Shown here piece after piece: positions 37,477 through 45,500 of a stretch of 64,000 bases of DNA. Source of the stretch: Mycolicibacterium austroafricanum (GTDB taxonomy: Bacteria > Actinomycetota > Actinomycetes > Mycobacteriales > Mycobacteriaceae); contig NZ_CACSIP010000005.1 of the NCBI RefSeq assembly GCF_902705885.1, positions 33,291-97,290 of the forward strand, read 5' to 3'. The notes under the pieces are model-generated. The model was given only the letters and a program-made list of their open reading frames with translations. It had not been told where the DNA came from and did not search any database. Each line of letters begins with the position of its first letter. Positions within the stretch are counted from its first letter, which is position 1. A program made the translations under genes and the position numbers.

Positions 37477-38700
37477 GTGGAACTCGACATTGTGCTGGCC
37501 GCGGTCGGCGTGCTCGGCGTCGTGGTGGCGACGATGTCGGCGAAGATGCGCAGCCTGCCGATCTCCGAACCCCTGCTCGGACTGGTCGCCGGGATCGCGC
37601 TGGGGCCGCAGGTCACCGGCGTGCTGACATTGCCGACCCTGGCTGCCGAGCAGTCGCTACTGCACGAAGTCAGTCGAATACTGCTGGCGATCTCGGTGAT
37701 GGCGGTCGCGCTCCGCTATCCGTTCAGCGAGATCCGGCAGCACGTCCGCCCGATACTGATCCTGCTGTTGATCGTTCTGCCGGCGATGGCCCTGGTGTCG
37801 GCCGGCTTGGGGTGGGCACTCCTCGGCCTGCCCATCGCGGCTGCGGCACTGTTCGGTGCCGCGATCAGTCCGACCGACCCGGTCCTGTCCTCGAGCGTGG
37901 TCACCGGCAACGCCGCCGAGCGTGACCTGCCGGCCCGCGATCGTCAACTGCTCTCCGTCGAATCGGGCTCCAACGACGGTCTGGCGTTACCCCTTGTCCT
38001 CGTGGCGATCACCATGGCCGGGGTGCTCACGCCGGGTGGCGCTCTGGTCGAATCGGCATGGCAGGTGGGCGGTGGCGTCGTGCTCGGCGCGGGGATCGGG
38101 TGGCTGGGAGGGCACGCACTTCGGCTCGGAGCGCGCCACGGCGCCACGGCGAGCGCGCCGGCGTTGTTCTTCACCGTGGTGCTGGCTCTGGGCATCCTCG
38201 GATCAGCCGGACTGCTGGGTGTGGATGGCGTTCTCGCTGTCTTCGTCGGTGGGGTCGCCTTCAACATCGTCGGTACCGGTCGCGAGCGCGCGTCCGAGGT
38301 CTCGATCGACGAGGCGATCAACCGGTTCGCGGTGTTGCCGCTGTTCGTCCTGTTCGGCGCGGCGTTGCCCTGGCAGCAGTGGGCCGAACTCGGCTGGCAG
38401 GGCGGGGTGTTGGTGCTCGCGGTGCTGGCGCTGCGCCGGATCCCGATCGTGCTGCTGATGAAGAGGCCGTTGGCACTGCGGCTTCCCGACGCGCTGTACC
38501 TGGGCTGGTTTGGCCCGGTGGGGGTGGCGGCATTGTTCTATCTGACCCTGGAGGCGGAACGGCTCGGGGCGAACGAGCAAGTGCTGGCTGCGGGATCACT
38601 TGTGTTGGCAGGCAGCACCATCGCCTTCGGTCTCACCGGCGTGGCCGGGCGGGCGCTCTACCGTCGCGTGACCGCTCAGGACGCTGCGGCCGAGGGGTAA
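37477..38700 (+). CDS. CPA1-family Na+/H+ (cation/proton) antiporter
   Basis: A 407-residue membrane protein with about 12 hydrophobic segments. The signature motifs of the family are present: GAAISPTDPVLSSSVV and SVESGSNDGLALPLVLV, the region with the ion-binding acidic pair. It exchanges Na+ or K+ for H+ and would serve pH and salt balance. The GTG start 37477 is preceded by a GGGAG site. It may be co-regulated with the neighbouring stress-type genes. Confidence 0.88.
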   Translation: MELDIVLAAVGVLGVVVATMSAKMRSLPISEPLLGLVAGIALGPQVTGVLTLPTLAAEQSLLHEVSRILLAISVMAVALRYPFSEIRQHVRPILILLLIVLPAMALVSAGLGWALLGLPIAAAALFGAAISPTDPVLSSSVVTGNAAERDLPARDRQLLSVESGSNDGLALPLVLVAITMAGVLTPGGALVESAWQVGGGVVLGAGIGWLGGHALRLGARHGATASAPALFFTVVLALGILGSAGLLGVDGVLAVFVGGVAFNIVGTGRERASEVSIDEAINRFAVLPLFVLFGAALPWQQWAELGWQGGVLVLAVLALRRIPIVLLMKRPLALRLPDALYLGWFGPVGVAALFYLTLEAERLGANEQVLAAGSLVLAGSTIAFGLTGVAGRALYRRVTAQDAAAEG

Positions 38701-38706
38701 CTGGTC

Positions 38707-38720
38707 CCGGGCCGGCCCGG
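38707..38720. terminator. GC palindrome between convergent genes
   Basis: The 14-base perfect palindrome CCGGGCCGGCCCGG fills the 20-base gap between the antiporter stop and the end of the reverse-strand lipoprotein gene. Confidence 0.4.
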
Positions 38721-39287
38721 TCACTTCGTGAGCCTGTCCAGGGTTTGCAGGTAGGGGCTGCGTTCCGCCCCGGTGAGCGGGGGAGCGAAGGCGACGACAA
38801 CGGTGTCCGCCCGGTACAGGCCGCGAGGCGCCGCATAACCGGCGGCGTCCTCCGCCGTTGGGAACGTCTTGATCCTCAACGTGTCTGTGACGACGGATTG
38901 TGCACAGCCGACCGCCGGGCATTCCGTGGCCGTGTCGTCGAGCGGATTGGGGACCGCCAGCCCGGAGTCTGCCAGCGCATTGACCATGCTGCGTGCTGTC
39001 CACGATGTGGTGGATCCGTTCGAATGTGTCAGGGCCCCGGCGGTGGAGCCGGACGCCGACGTGGCGTCCCCGGAGCGCGGAGTCGAGATCTGCGTCGAAG
39101 TCTGCTCTGTGGGTGAGCAACCGACCGCGGTGAGAGCACCGGCGGTGAGCAACACCGCCGCGGCCGAAAGCGGTCGGTGGCACTGGCGGCGCTGTCTCGC
39201 CCGTAGCGAAGTTCCGATGATCGGCCGTCCCTCTCTCGTCGATCCGGTTCGTCTTCGTTGCCGCGGTACCCGAGAATCGGAGAGCAC
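38721..39287 (-). CDS. hypothetical lipoprotein
   Basis: A protein of up to 188 residues. After a long basic leader, a hydrophobic stretch (LSAAAVLLTAGALTAVGC) ends in a lipobox; the mature part is Ser/Thr-rich, then a small domain with two cysteines (ATECPAVGCAQ) and sequence FPTAEDAAGYAA. No family is recognised. The GTG 39287 start gives an unusually long n-region of about 38 residues, so the true start may be nearer the signal peptide, though no good start codon is seen there. Confidence 0.6.
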   Translation of the reverse strand: MLSDSRVPRQRRRTGSTREGRPIIGTSLRARQRRQCHRPLSAAAVLLTAGALTAVGCSPTEQTSTQISTPRSGDATSASGSTAGALTHSNGSTTSWTARSMVNALADSGLAVPNPLDDTATECPAVGCAQSVVTDTLRIKTFPTAEDAAGYAAPRGLYRADTVVVAFAPPLTGAERSPYLQTLDRLTK

Positions 39288-39317
39288 AAACCGGGTCGCC
39301 CCGGACGCGCTGGCGCA

Positions 39318-39872
39318 CTAGTTCGGTCGGGCGTCAACGATGTGGTTGAGGACTTCGTCGACGCGGCCGATCCCGCCACCGAACGGGTTGCCGCGCTTGA
39401 GTAGATGTGTCCCGGCCGGTGTCACCGCCACCAGTTTCGGTGAGCTGGAGGTCAGTTGCATCCGGCGGGTGAATCGGACCTGGTCCAGTGGGACGACAAA
39501 CCGGCCGAAGCGGTCCCGGTACACCCGGTGGGTCCGGTCGATGACCGCCACCGGGGTGAACGTGCTCAGCGGGCGTTGCCTGGTCCTGCGCCTCGCCCCG
39601 ATGAGAAAGCCGGCGATCACTGCGGTTGCGATCCCGATGAGGAGCAGTGACGCGCCGAGGGTGGCCGGAACCGATGACGGGGCGTCGGTGCTGGTGTGGA
39701 CGATCCAGACCGCGCCGAATCCGCCGAACACCAGCGTGATGACGACCAGCAGGTAGGTCATGATCTCCGTCGGGCCATTGCCGCGATCGATGATGAGGAC
39801 CGCTCCGCCGTGCTCGGCCACCACGAGGCCACCCTGTTCAGCGATGACGACGGGTTCGGTCGGCTCAGCCAT
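39318..39872 (-). CDS. two-helix membrane protein
   Basis: A 184-residue protein with a short N-terminal beta-rich part (EPVVIAEQGGLVVAEHGGAVLIID), two hydrophobic segments (about 36-58 and 70-92), and a basic cytoplasmic C-terminal domain (RTHRVYRDRFGRFVVPLDQVRFTRRMQL). ATG 39872 is used; the frame runs further upstream but through the intergenic gap. No family is recognised. It lies downstream of urtE, 100 bases away, on the same strand. Confidence 0.65.
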   Translation of the reverse strand: MAEPTEPVVIAEQGGLVVAEHGGAVLIIDRGNGPTEIMTYLLVVITLVFGGFGAVWIVHTSTDAPSSVPATLGASLLLIGIATAVIAGFLIGARRRTRQRPLSTFTPVAVIDRTHRVYRDRFGRFVVPLDQVRFTRRMQLTSSSPKLVAVTPAGTHLLKRGNPFGGGIGRVDEVLNHIVDARPN

Positions 39873-39972
39873 AGGGCAGAGCTTGCCGAATCCGGGCGCC
39901 GGCGTGCGCCTTTGTACAGAAATCACCGGCGTTTCGGGTGCAGACCCGCGCGCTCGCGGGCGGGGACTGCCC

Positions 39973-40665
39973 CTAGATGGCCATGGCGGCGCGCACGTCA
40001 TCTTCCGACGACGAACCACCGGTACCGCTGGAGGTCACCCGGCCGGCTTCGAGGATGTAGTACTGCTGCGAGGACTCCAGTGCGAAACCGATGTGCTGTT
40101 CGACGAGCAGAACACCGAGGTCACCGCGCGCGGTCAGCGCGGTGATGGCCTCTTCGATCTCGCCGACCACCGACGGCTGGATGCCTTCGGTCGGTTCGTC
40201 GAGGATGAGGCATTTCGGCGTGGTGATGAGGGCGCGCGCGATCGCGAGCTGCTGACGCTGACCACCGGAGAGCAGCCCGGCGCGCCGGCTGAGCAGTTCC
40301 TTGAGGGCGGGAAACAGATCCAGCTGCTCGTCGATCAACTGCTTTCCGTTCTTGCGCCCGTCGGCGACCACCTGGAGGTTCTCGGCAGTGGTCAGCTGCC
40401 CGAAGGACTGCTGGCCCTGCGGGACGTAGGCCAGCCCGCGGGCCACCCGCGCGGACGGGCGCAGTTTGGTGATGTCCTGCCCTTCGAACAGCACCTTGCC
40501 CGAACTGCACTTGAGCAGGCCCACCGCCGCGCGGAGCAGCGTCGTTTTCCCCGCACCGTTGTGCCCCATCACCGCGGCCACCCCATCCGAGGGCACCTCG
40601 ATGCTGACCCCGTGGATGACCTCGGAGCGGCCGTATCCACTGTGCACGTCGACCAGTTGCAGCAT
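39973..40665 (-). CDS. urtE: urea ABC transporter ATP-binding protein UrtE
   Basis: A 230-residue ABC ATPase with Walker A GHNGAGKTTLL, signature LSGGQRQQLAIARAL and Walker B CLILDEPTEG. It is of the LivF type. With UrtD it powers high-affinity urea uptake by UrtABC. It starts immediately after the urtD stop with no gap, so it is the last gene of the urt operon. Confidence 0.93.
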   Translation of the reverse strand: MLQLVDVHSGYGRSEVIHGVSIEVPSDGVAAVMGHNGAGKTTLLRAAVGLLKCSSGKVLFEGQDITKLRPSARVARGLAYVPQGQQSFGQLTTAENLQVVADGRKNGKQLIDEQLDLFPALKELLSRRAGLLSGGQRQQLAIARALITTPKCLILDEPTEGIQPSVVGEIEEAITALTARGDLGVLLVEQHIGFALESSQQYYILEAGRVTSSGTGGSSSEDDVRAAMAI

Positions 40666-41511
40666 CTAGGAAACCTCCGTCTGTTCACTGGTCTGCCCGG
40701 CCGCCGTTTCGGCGCCGGCGGCGGCCGTCCCCAAGTAGACCTCTTGCACCTTCGGGTTGGCCTGGACCTCGGCGACGGAACCTTCGGCGATCACCTGGCC
40801 CCGCGCCAGAACCGTCACCGACGTGGCGAATGCCCGCATGAAGTCCATGTCATGCTCGACGACGACCACGGTGCGTTCGGCGCCGATGCGGCGCAACAGA
40901 TTTCCCGTCTCCTCCCGCTCTTCGTGGCTCATGCCCGCGACGGGTTCGTCGAGCAACAGCACATCGGCGTTCTGCACCAGCAGCATGCCGATCTCCAGCC
41001 ACTGCTTCTGTCCGTGGGCGAGCACTCCGGCGGGCTTTTCGGCCAGCGCGCTGAGTCCGATGGTGTCCAGGGCCTGCTCGATGACCGGCAGCACCCCGTG
41101 GCGCCGGCGCAACAGCGTCCACGGTGACCGGCCGGCCCCGGCGGCGATGTCGAGGTTCTGCAGCACGGTCAACTGCTCGAACACGCTCGCGGTCTGGAAC
41201 GTGCGGCCCACGCCGCGGCGGGCGATCTGGTGAACCTTCTTTCCCAGCAGTTCCTCTCCGGATTTGCTCACCGAACCGGTGGCGGTCACCAGCCCGGTGA
41301 TGGCGTCGATCACGGTGGTCTTGCCGGCCCCGTTGGGTCCGATCAGGAACCGCAGGTCCCCCTGGAAAAGGGTGAGGTCGACGTCGCTGACGGCTTTGAA
41401 GCCGTCGAAATCGACTGTCAGGCCTCGAACTTCGAGGTACTGGGTACCCATGCCGACATTGCCGCCGGCTTTCGGTCCGCGTTCCTGCGAGACGGCCTCG
41501 GCTTCCGTCAT
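40666..41511 (-). CDS. urtD: urea ABC transporter ATP-binding protein UrtD
   Basis: A 281-residue ABC ATPase with Walker A GPNGAGKTTVIDA, the LivG-type signature LAHGQKQWLEIGML and Walker B VLLLDEPVAGM. ATG 41511 overlaps the urtC stop by four bases and fixes the start; an Ala/Thr/Gln-rich tail of about 25 residues ends the protein. Confidence 0.93.
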   Translation of the reverse strand: MTEAEAVSQERGPKAGGNVGMGTQYLEVRGLTVDFDGFKAVSDVDLTLFQGDLRFLIGPNGAGKTTVIDAITGLVTATGSVSKSGEELLGKKVHQIARRGVGRTFQTASVFEQLTVLQNLDIAAGAGRSPWTLLRRRHGVLPVIEQALDTIGLSALAEKPAGVLAHGQKQWLEIGMLLVQNADVLLLDEPVAGMSHEEREETGNLLRRIGAERTVVVVEHDMDFMRAFATSVTVLARGQVIAEGSVAEVQANPKVQEVYLGTAAAGAETAAGQTSEQTEVS

Positions 41512-42614
41512 GGGGTGGCTCCCACCTTTTCTGCGTCGGGTTCCTTCTCGGATTCCGCCTCGGCGCTGTCCTTGGCCTTGCGTCGGCGCTTGAACAGCAC
41601 CGCCAGACCCGCGAATCCGGCGGGGAAGAACCCGACGACGACGATGAACAGCAGGCCCTGTGCGTAGGTCCACTCCGACGGAAACCGTTCGGAGAACAGG
41701 GTTTGCGCCCAGGCCACCCCGATGGCGCCCAGCACGGGGCCCAGCAGCGTGGTGCGTCCTCCGATGGCGACACCGATCAGGAACGCGATGGACGGCAGGA
41801 TGCCGACCTGCGACGGCGCGATGAAGCCGACGATCGGGGCGAACAGGGCGCCGGCGACGCTGGCGAACAGCGCGGCGACGGTGTAGGCCACCACCTTGAT
41901 GTTGGCCGGGTCATAGCCCAGGAACCGCACTCGTTCCTCGCCGTCACGCACCGCGACGAGTAGTTCGCCGTAGCGACTCTGCATCAGCTGGCGCACCACG
42001 GCCACCACGATCAGCAGCACGCCGGCGGCGATGAAGTACAGCATTCGCCGGTTCGCCGGGTCGTTGAGCGTGAAGCCGAAAAACGTGCGGAACCGGTTGA
42101 GGCCGTTGCTTCCTCCGAGGCTGGTCTGACCGACCAGCAGGATGGCCAGCGCCGCGGCCAGCGCCTGCGACAGGATCGCGAAGTAGGCGCCCTTGACCCT
42201 GCGTTTGAACACGCCGAATCCCAGCGCCGCGGCGATCGCCGCCGGGACCAGCACGATGGCGAGCAGGGTGAACGCCGGAGAGGCGAAAGGCGCCCAGTAA
42301 CCCGGAAGTTCACGCACGCCGGCGATCTGCATGAAATCGGGCACGTCGTTGCCGAACACCTGTGCATCGGCGATCTTGAGGTGCATGCCCATCATGTAAC
42401 CGCCGAGGCCGAAGAAGACGCCCTGGCCCAGGACCAGCATTCCGCCCCGGCCCCATGCCAGGCCGATGCCGACCGCGACGATCGCGAAGCACAGGAACTT
42501 GCCGAGCAGGCTGAGCCGGAATTCGGAGAACACCAAGGGCGCCACCCCGAACAGCAGTACCGCGGCGATCCCGAAGCCCGCCCAGGTCTGCCAGCGTCCG
42601 ATGAGGGTCCTCAC
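41508..42614 (-). CDS. urtC: urea ABC transporter permease UrtC
   Basis: A 368-residue permease of the LivM type with about ten membrane segments, including GQGVFFGLGGYMMGMHLKIAD, GSNGLNRFRTFFGF and GVAIGGRTTLLGPVLGAI. The C-terminus is a charged tail (KRRRKAKDSAEAESEKEPD). Its GTG start overlaps the urtB stop and its stop overlaps urtD, each by four bases. Confidence 0.93.
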   Translation of the reverse strand: MRTLIGRWQTWAGFGIAAVLLFGVAPLVFSEFRLSLLGKFLCFAIVAVGIGLAWGRGGMLVLGQGVFFGLGGYMMGMHLKIADAQVFGNDVPDFMQIAGVRELPGYWAPFASPAFTLLAIVLVPAAIAAALGFGVFKRRVKGAYFAILSQALAAALAILLVGQTSLGGSNGLNRFRTFFGFTLNDPANRRMLYFIAAGVLLIVVAVVRQLMQSRYGELLVAVRDGEERVRFLGYDPANIKVVAYTVAALFASVAGALFAPIVGFIAPSQVGILPSIAFLIGVAIGGRTTLLGPVLGAIGVAWAQTLFSERFPSEWTYAQGLLFIVVVGFFPAGFAGLAVLFKRRRKAKDSAEAESEKEPDAEKVGATP

Positions 42615-43495
42615 ACCAGACTCCTTGTCCTGACAGTGAACAGGCCCTGCGGGCGGGCCTGCAGGAAGATCACGATGATCACGAAGACGATCACCTTGGC
42701 CAGCGACGCCGTCGTGTTGAACTCGATGAACGAGTTCAGGAAGCCCAGCGTGAACGCCGCGATCACGGTGCCCTTGATCTGGCCCAGGCCGCCCACGACG
42801 ACGACCAGGAAAGCGTCGATCAGGTAGCTCTGACCGATCGTCGGGCTGGTGGAGCCGATCAGCGTCAGCGCCACGCCTGCCACGGCGGCCAGCCCGGATC
42901 CGATGAAGAACGTCGTGATGTCGGTCTTGCGCGACGAGATGCCGCTCGTCTCAGCGAGATCGCGGTTCTGCACGACGGCGCGGATCCGGCGCCCCATCGG
43001 GCTGGTCTTGAGCACCGTGGCGAGCACCGCGACGCAGACGACGGCGAGCACCAGGATGAAGATGCGGGTCTTGGGAACGACGGCGCCGAGGATGTCCACA
43101 CCGCCGGACAACCATTCGGGTGCGACCACGTTGACCGCGGGCGCGCCGAAGATGTCACGCGCCACCTGCTGCAGGATCAGCCCGACGCCGAAGGTCACCA
43201 GCAAGGTGTCGAGGGGACGGGAGTACATCCGCTGGATCAGCGTGACCTCCAGCAGTGCGCCCATCGCACCGCCGATGAAGAATCCGAGGACCAACGAGAT
43301 CAACAGCGAGGCACCGGCGCTCGACACCACCTGCTGTATCACGTAGGCGGTGTAGCAGCCCGCCATGATGAATTCGCCGTGCGCCATGTTGATGACGCCC
43401 ATCTGACCGAACGTCAACGACAACCCGAGTGCGGCCAGCAACAGGATCGAGCCGAGGCTCAATCCTGTTGCCAGCTGCCCGATCAGGACATCCAT
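42611..43495 (-). CDS. urtB: urea ABC transporter permease UrtB
   Basis: A 294-residue permease of the LivH type. The start MDVLIGQLATGLSLGSILLLAALGLSLTFGQMGVINMAHGEF and the segment VVVVGGLGQIKGTVIAAF are characteristic of UrtB. It forms the membrane channel with UrtC. It follows urtA by 35 bases. Confidence 0.93.
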   Translation of the reverse strand: MDVLIGQLATGLSLGSILLLAALGLSLTFGQMGVINMAHGEFIMAGCYTAYVIQQVVSSAGASLLISLVLGFFIGGAMGALLEVTLIQRMYSRPLDTLLVTFGVGLILQQVARDIFGAPAVNVVAPEWLSGGVDILGAVVPKTRIFILVLAVVCVAVLATVLKTSPMGRRIRAVVQNRDLAETSGISSRKTDITTFFIGSGLAAVAGVALTLIGSTSPTIGQSYLIDAFLVVVVGGLGQIKGTVIAAFTLGFLNSFIEFNTTASLAKVIVFVIIVIFLQARPQGLFTVRTRSLV

Positions 43496-43530
43496 GCTGT
43501 GTTAGTTCCCCGTCGCTTCGCTCGCCCCCG

Positions 43531-44796
43531 TCACCCGGAGAGCCCGGCGGCCCACGGGTAGGACTCCAGGAACGGGTCCGGCTCGATCGGGCCGGGGGAC
43601 TCCCAGATCGTGTAGATCAGGCCGTCGGGCCGGATCTCACCGATGCGGGCGGTCTTGGTGATGTGGTTGTTCTCGCCGTCGATGGTGACCAGACCCTCAG
43701 GTGCGTCGAACGTGACCCCGCCTGCGTTCTCCTGCACGGCCGCGACGTCGAACGACTGCGCCTTCTCGACGGTGTTCTTCCACAGGTACACCGACACGTA
43801 CGCCGCCTCCATGGGATCCGACGTCGGCTTGTCGGCGCCGAACTTGGCCTTGTAGGCCGCGACGAACTCGTTGTTCACCGGAGAATCGATGGTCTGGTAG
43901 TAGTCCCACGCCGTCAGCTGACCGTCGATGTTCTGCACACCGATGCCACCGACCTCTTCCTCGGCGATCGACACCGACACGACCGGCATCTCCTGCGGGG
44001 TGAGCCCGACGTTCTTGTACTCCCGGAAGAACGCCACATTGGAGTCGCCGTTGAGGGTGTTGAAGACCGCGTCGGCGTCGGCGCTGCGGACCTTGTTGAC
44101 GATCGTGGAGAAGTCGGTCGAGCCCAGGGGCGTGTAGTCCTCGCCCTTGATCTCCATGCCGTTCGCTTCGGCGTACGCCTTGATGATCCGGTTGGCGGTC
44201 TGCGGGAAGACGTAGTCGCTGCCCACCAGGTAAAGCGACTGGACGCCCTGCTCCTTGAGGTAGTCCAGTGCCGGCACGATCTGCTGGTTGGTCGTCGCAC
44301 CGGTGTAGAAGATGTTGGGGGAGGACTCCAGGCCCTCGTACTGCACGGGGTAGTAGAGAAGTGAGTTGGCGCTCTCGAACACCGGGAGCATCGCTTTGCG
44401 GCTCGACGACGTCCAGCCGCCGAACACCGCGGCCACGCAGTCGCTGCTGATCAGCTTCTCGGCTTTCTCGGCGAAGACCGTGGGCTCAGAGGCGCCGTCC
44501 TCGGCGACCACCTGGATCTGCTTGCCCATCACCCCGCCGTCGGCGTTGATCTGCTCGACAGCCAGATCGATGGCGTTGCGGACAGTCACCTCGGAGATCG
44601 CCATGGTGCCCGACAGCGAGTTCAGCGCGCCCACCTTGATGGTGTCACCGGAGGTGTCGACGCAGGACTCGGCATTTGCTGCGTCGGTCTCGCTGGCCTT
44701 GCTGCCGCAGCCTGCCAGCAGCAGGCTGGCTATCGCGATGACACTTCCTGAAGTGAGAGCGGATCGTCTGAACGAAGAGCGTCGGGGGTGTTCCAT
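43531..44796 (-). CDS. urtA: urea ABC transporter substrate-binding protein UrtA
   Basis: A 421-residue lipoprotein: the signal peptide ends in LLAGC (Cys30). The mature part has the UrtA/FmdD segments IKVGALNSLSGTMAISE, FGGWTSSSRKAMLPVFE and LYYPVQYEGLESSPNIFYTGA. It captures urea (or short amides) outside the membrane. First gene of urtABCDE; a GAAAGG site precedes the start. No urease genes are in the window. Confidence 0.93.
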   Translation of the reverse strand: MEHPRRSSFRRSALTSGSVIAIASLLLAGCGSKASETDAANAESCVDTSGDTIKVGALNSLSGTMAISEVTVRNAIDLAVEQINADGGVMGKQIQVVAEDGASEPTVFAEKAEKLISSDCVAAVFGGWTSSSRKAMLPVFESANSLLYYPVQYEGLESSPNIFYTGATTNQQIVPALDYLKEQGVQSLYLVGSDYVFPQTANRIIKAYAEANGMEIKGEDYTPLGSTDFSTIVNKVRSADADAVFNTLNGDSNVAFFREYKNVGLTPQEMPVVSVSIAEEEVGGIGVQNIDGQLTAWDYYQTIDSPVNNEFVAAYKAKFGADKPTSDPMEAAYVSVYLWKNTVEKAQSFDVAAVQENAGGVTFDAPEGLVTIDGENNHITKTARIGEIRPDGLIYTIWESPGPIEPDPFLESYPWAAGLSG

Positions 44797-45054
44797 GAAC
44801 GGCCTTTCGTGCTGTCAACAGCGCTCATCCCCTGATGAGGTGTCGAGTCGGAGTAGCTTCAGAACGCATCAAGCGCAGAAGCAACCACACCGAGCGGGTG
44901 TCGAATCGGGACGTTAGAACGCCTGTGTTTCTGCTAAGTGTCTGTGTGTGACGAACAAATTAACGTGCGCACATTCCGGGAATTGGTTTGCCGTTAACTC
45001 AACCCGGCGTCGGAGGACTGTCCTGTCCGTAACGATCCGGTACCGTCCGGCGAT
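44797..45054. other. divergent urtA/secreted-protein region
   Basis: A 258-base gap, richer in A and T than its surroundings around 44930-45000. For urtA, TAACGT on the reverse strand (44916-44911) fits a -10. The leader holds two small hairpins near the ribosome binding site: CTCATC/GATGAG (44824-44839) and GCTGT/ACAGC (44811-44822). A nitrogen-control (GlnR) site is expected here, but none could be identified with confidence. Confidence 0.4.
45041..45046 (+). promoter_or_regulatory. -10 element for a leaderless transcript
   Basis: TACCGT fits TANNNT and ends eight bases before the GTG at 45055, so transcription is expected to start at or next to the start codon. Confidence 0.4.
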
Positions 45055-45495
45055 GTGACCATCATGCGAACAGCTACAGCCAAACTAGGGGCGGCAGTCG
45101 GGGTGTCACTGATGGCGGCGGCCGCATCCATTGTGGCCGGCCCGGTGACGGCGAGTGCTCAACCCGACGGTCAGCAGGTCCGGTACACGCTCACGTCCGC
45201 GGGCGCCTACGAGTTCGACCTGTTCTATCTGACCTCCCAGCCGCCGAGCATGGAGGCCTTCAACGCCGACGCCTACGCGTTCGCCAAGCGGGAGAAGGTC
45301 AGCCTGGCCCCCGGGGTGCCGTGGGTGTTCGAGACCACGATGGCCGATCCGCAGTGGGCGATCCTCACGGTGAGCAGCACGACGCGCGGCGGACAGGCTG
45401 CGCCGAACGCGCACTGCGACATTGCCGTCGACGGTGAGGTGCTGGTGGCGCACGACGACCCCTACAACGTGCGGTGCCAGCTGTCGAAGTGGTAG
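45055..45495 (+). CDS. secreted protein, unknown
   Basis: A 146-residue protein with a signal peptide (hydrophobic residues about 10-28) and a cleavage site after ASA near residue 34. The mature domain is beta-rich (QVRYTLTSAGAYEFDLFYLTSQPP, WAILTVSSTTRGG) with two cysteines, recalling the MmpS-like fold, but this is only a visual impression. GTG 45055 sits right behind a -10 element, suggesting a leaderless message; ATG 45064 is the alternative. It is convergent with helD (five-base gap). Confidence 0.7.
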   Translation: MTIMRTATAKLGAAVGVSLMAAAASIVAGPVTASAQPDGQQVRYTLTSAGAYEFDLFYLTSQPPSMEAFNADAYAFAKREKVSLAPGVPWVFETTMADPQWAILTVSSTTRGGQAAPNAHCDIAVDGEVLVAHDDPYNVRCQLSKW

Positions 45496-45500
45496 CTCGG

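Noticed and set aside
44797..44850. Guanidine-II riboswitch before urtA
   Set aside because: Neither hairpin loop carries the required ACGR sequence.
44916..45000. GlnR binding sites
   Set aside because: TTAAC and GTCAC fragments are present but the spacing does not fit a convincing pair of GlnR half-sites.
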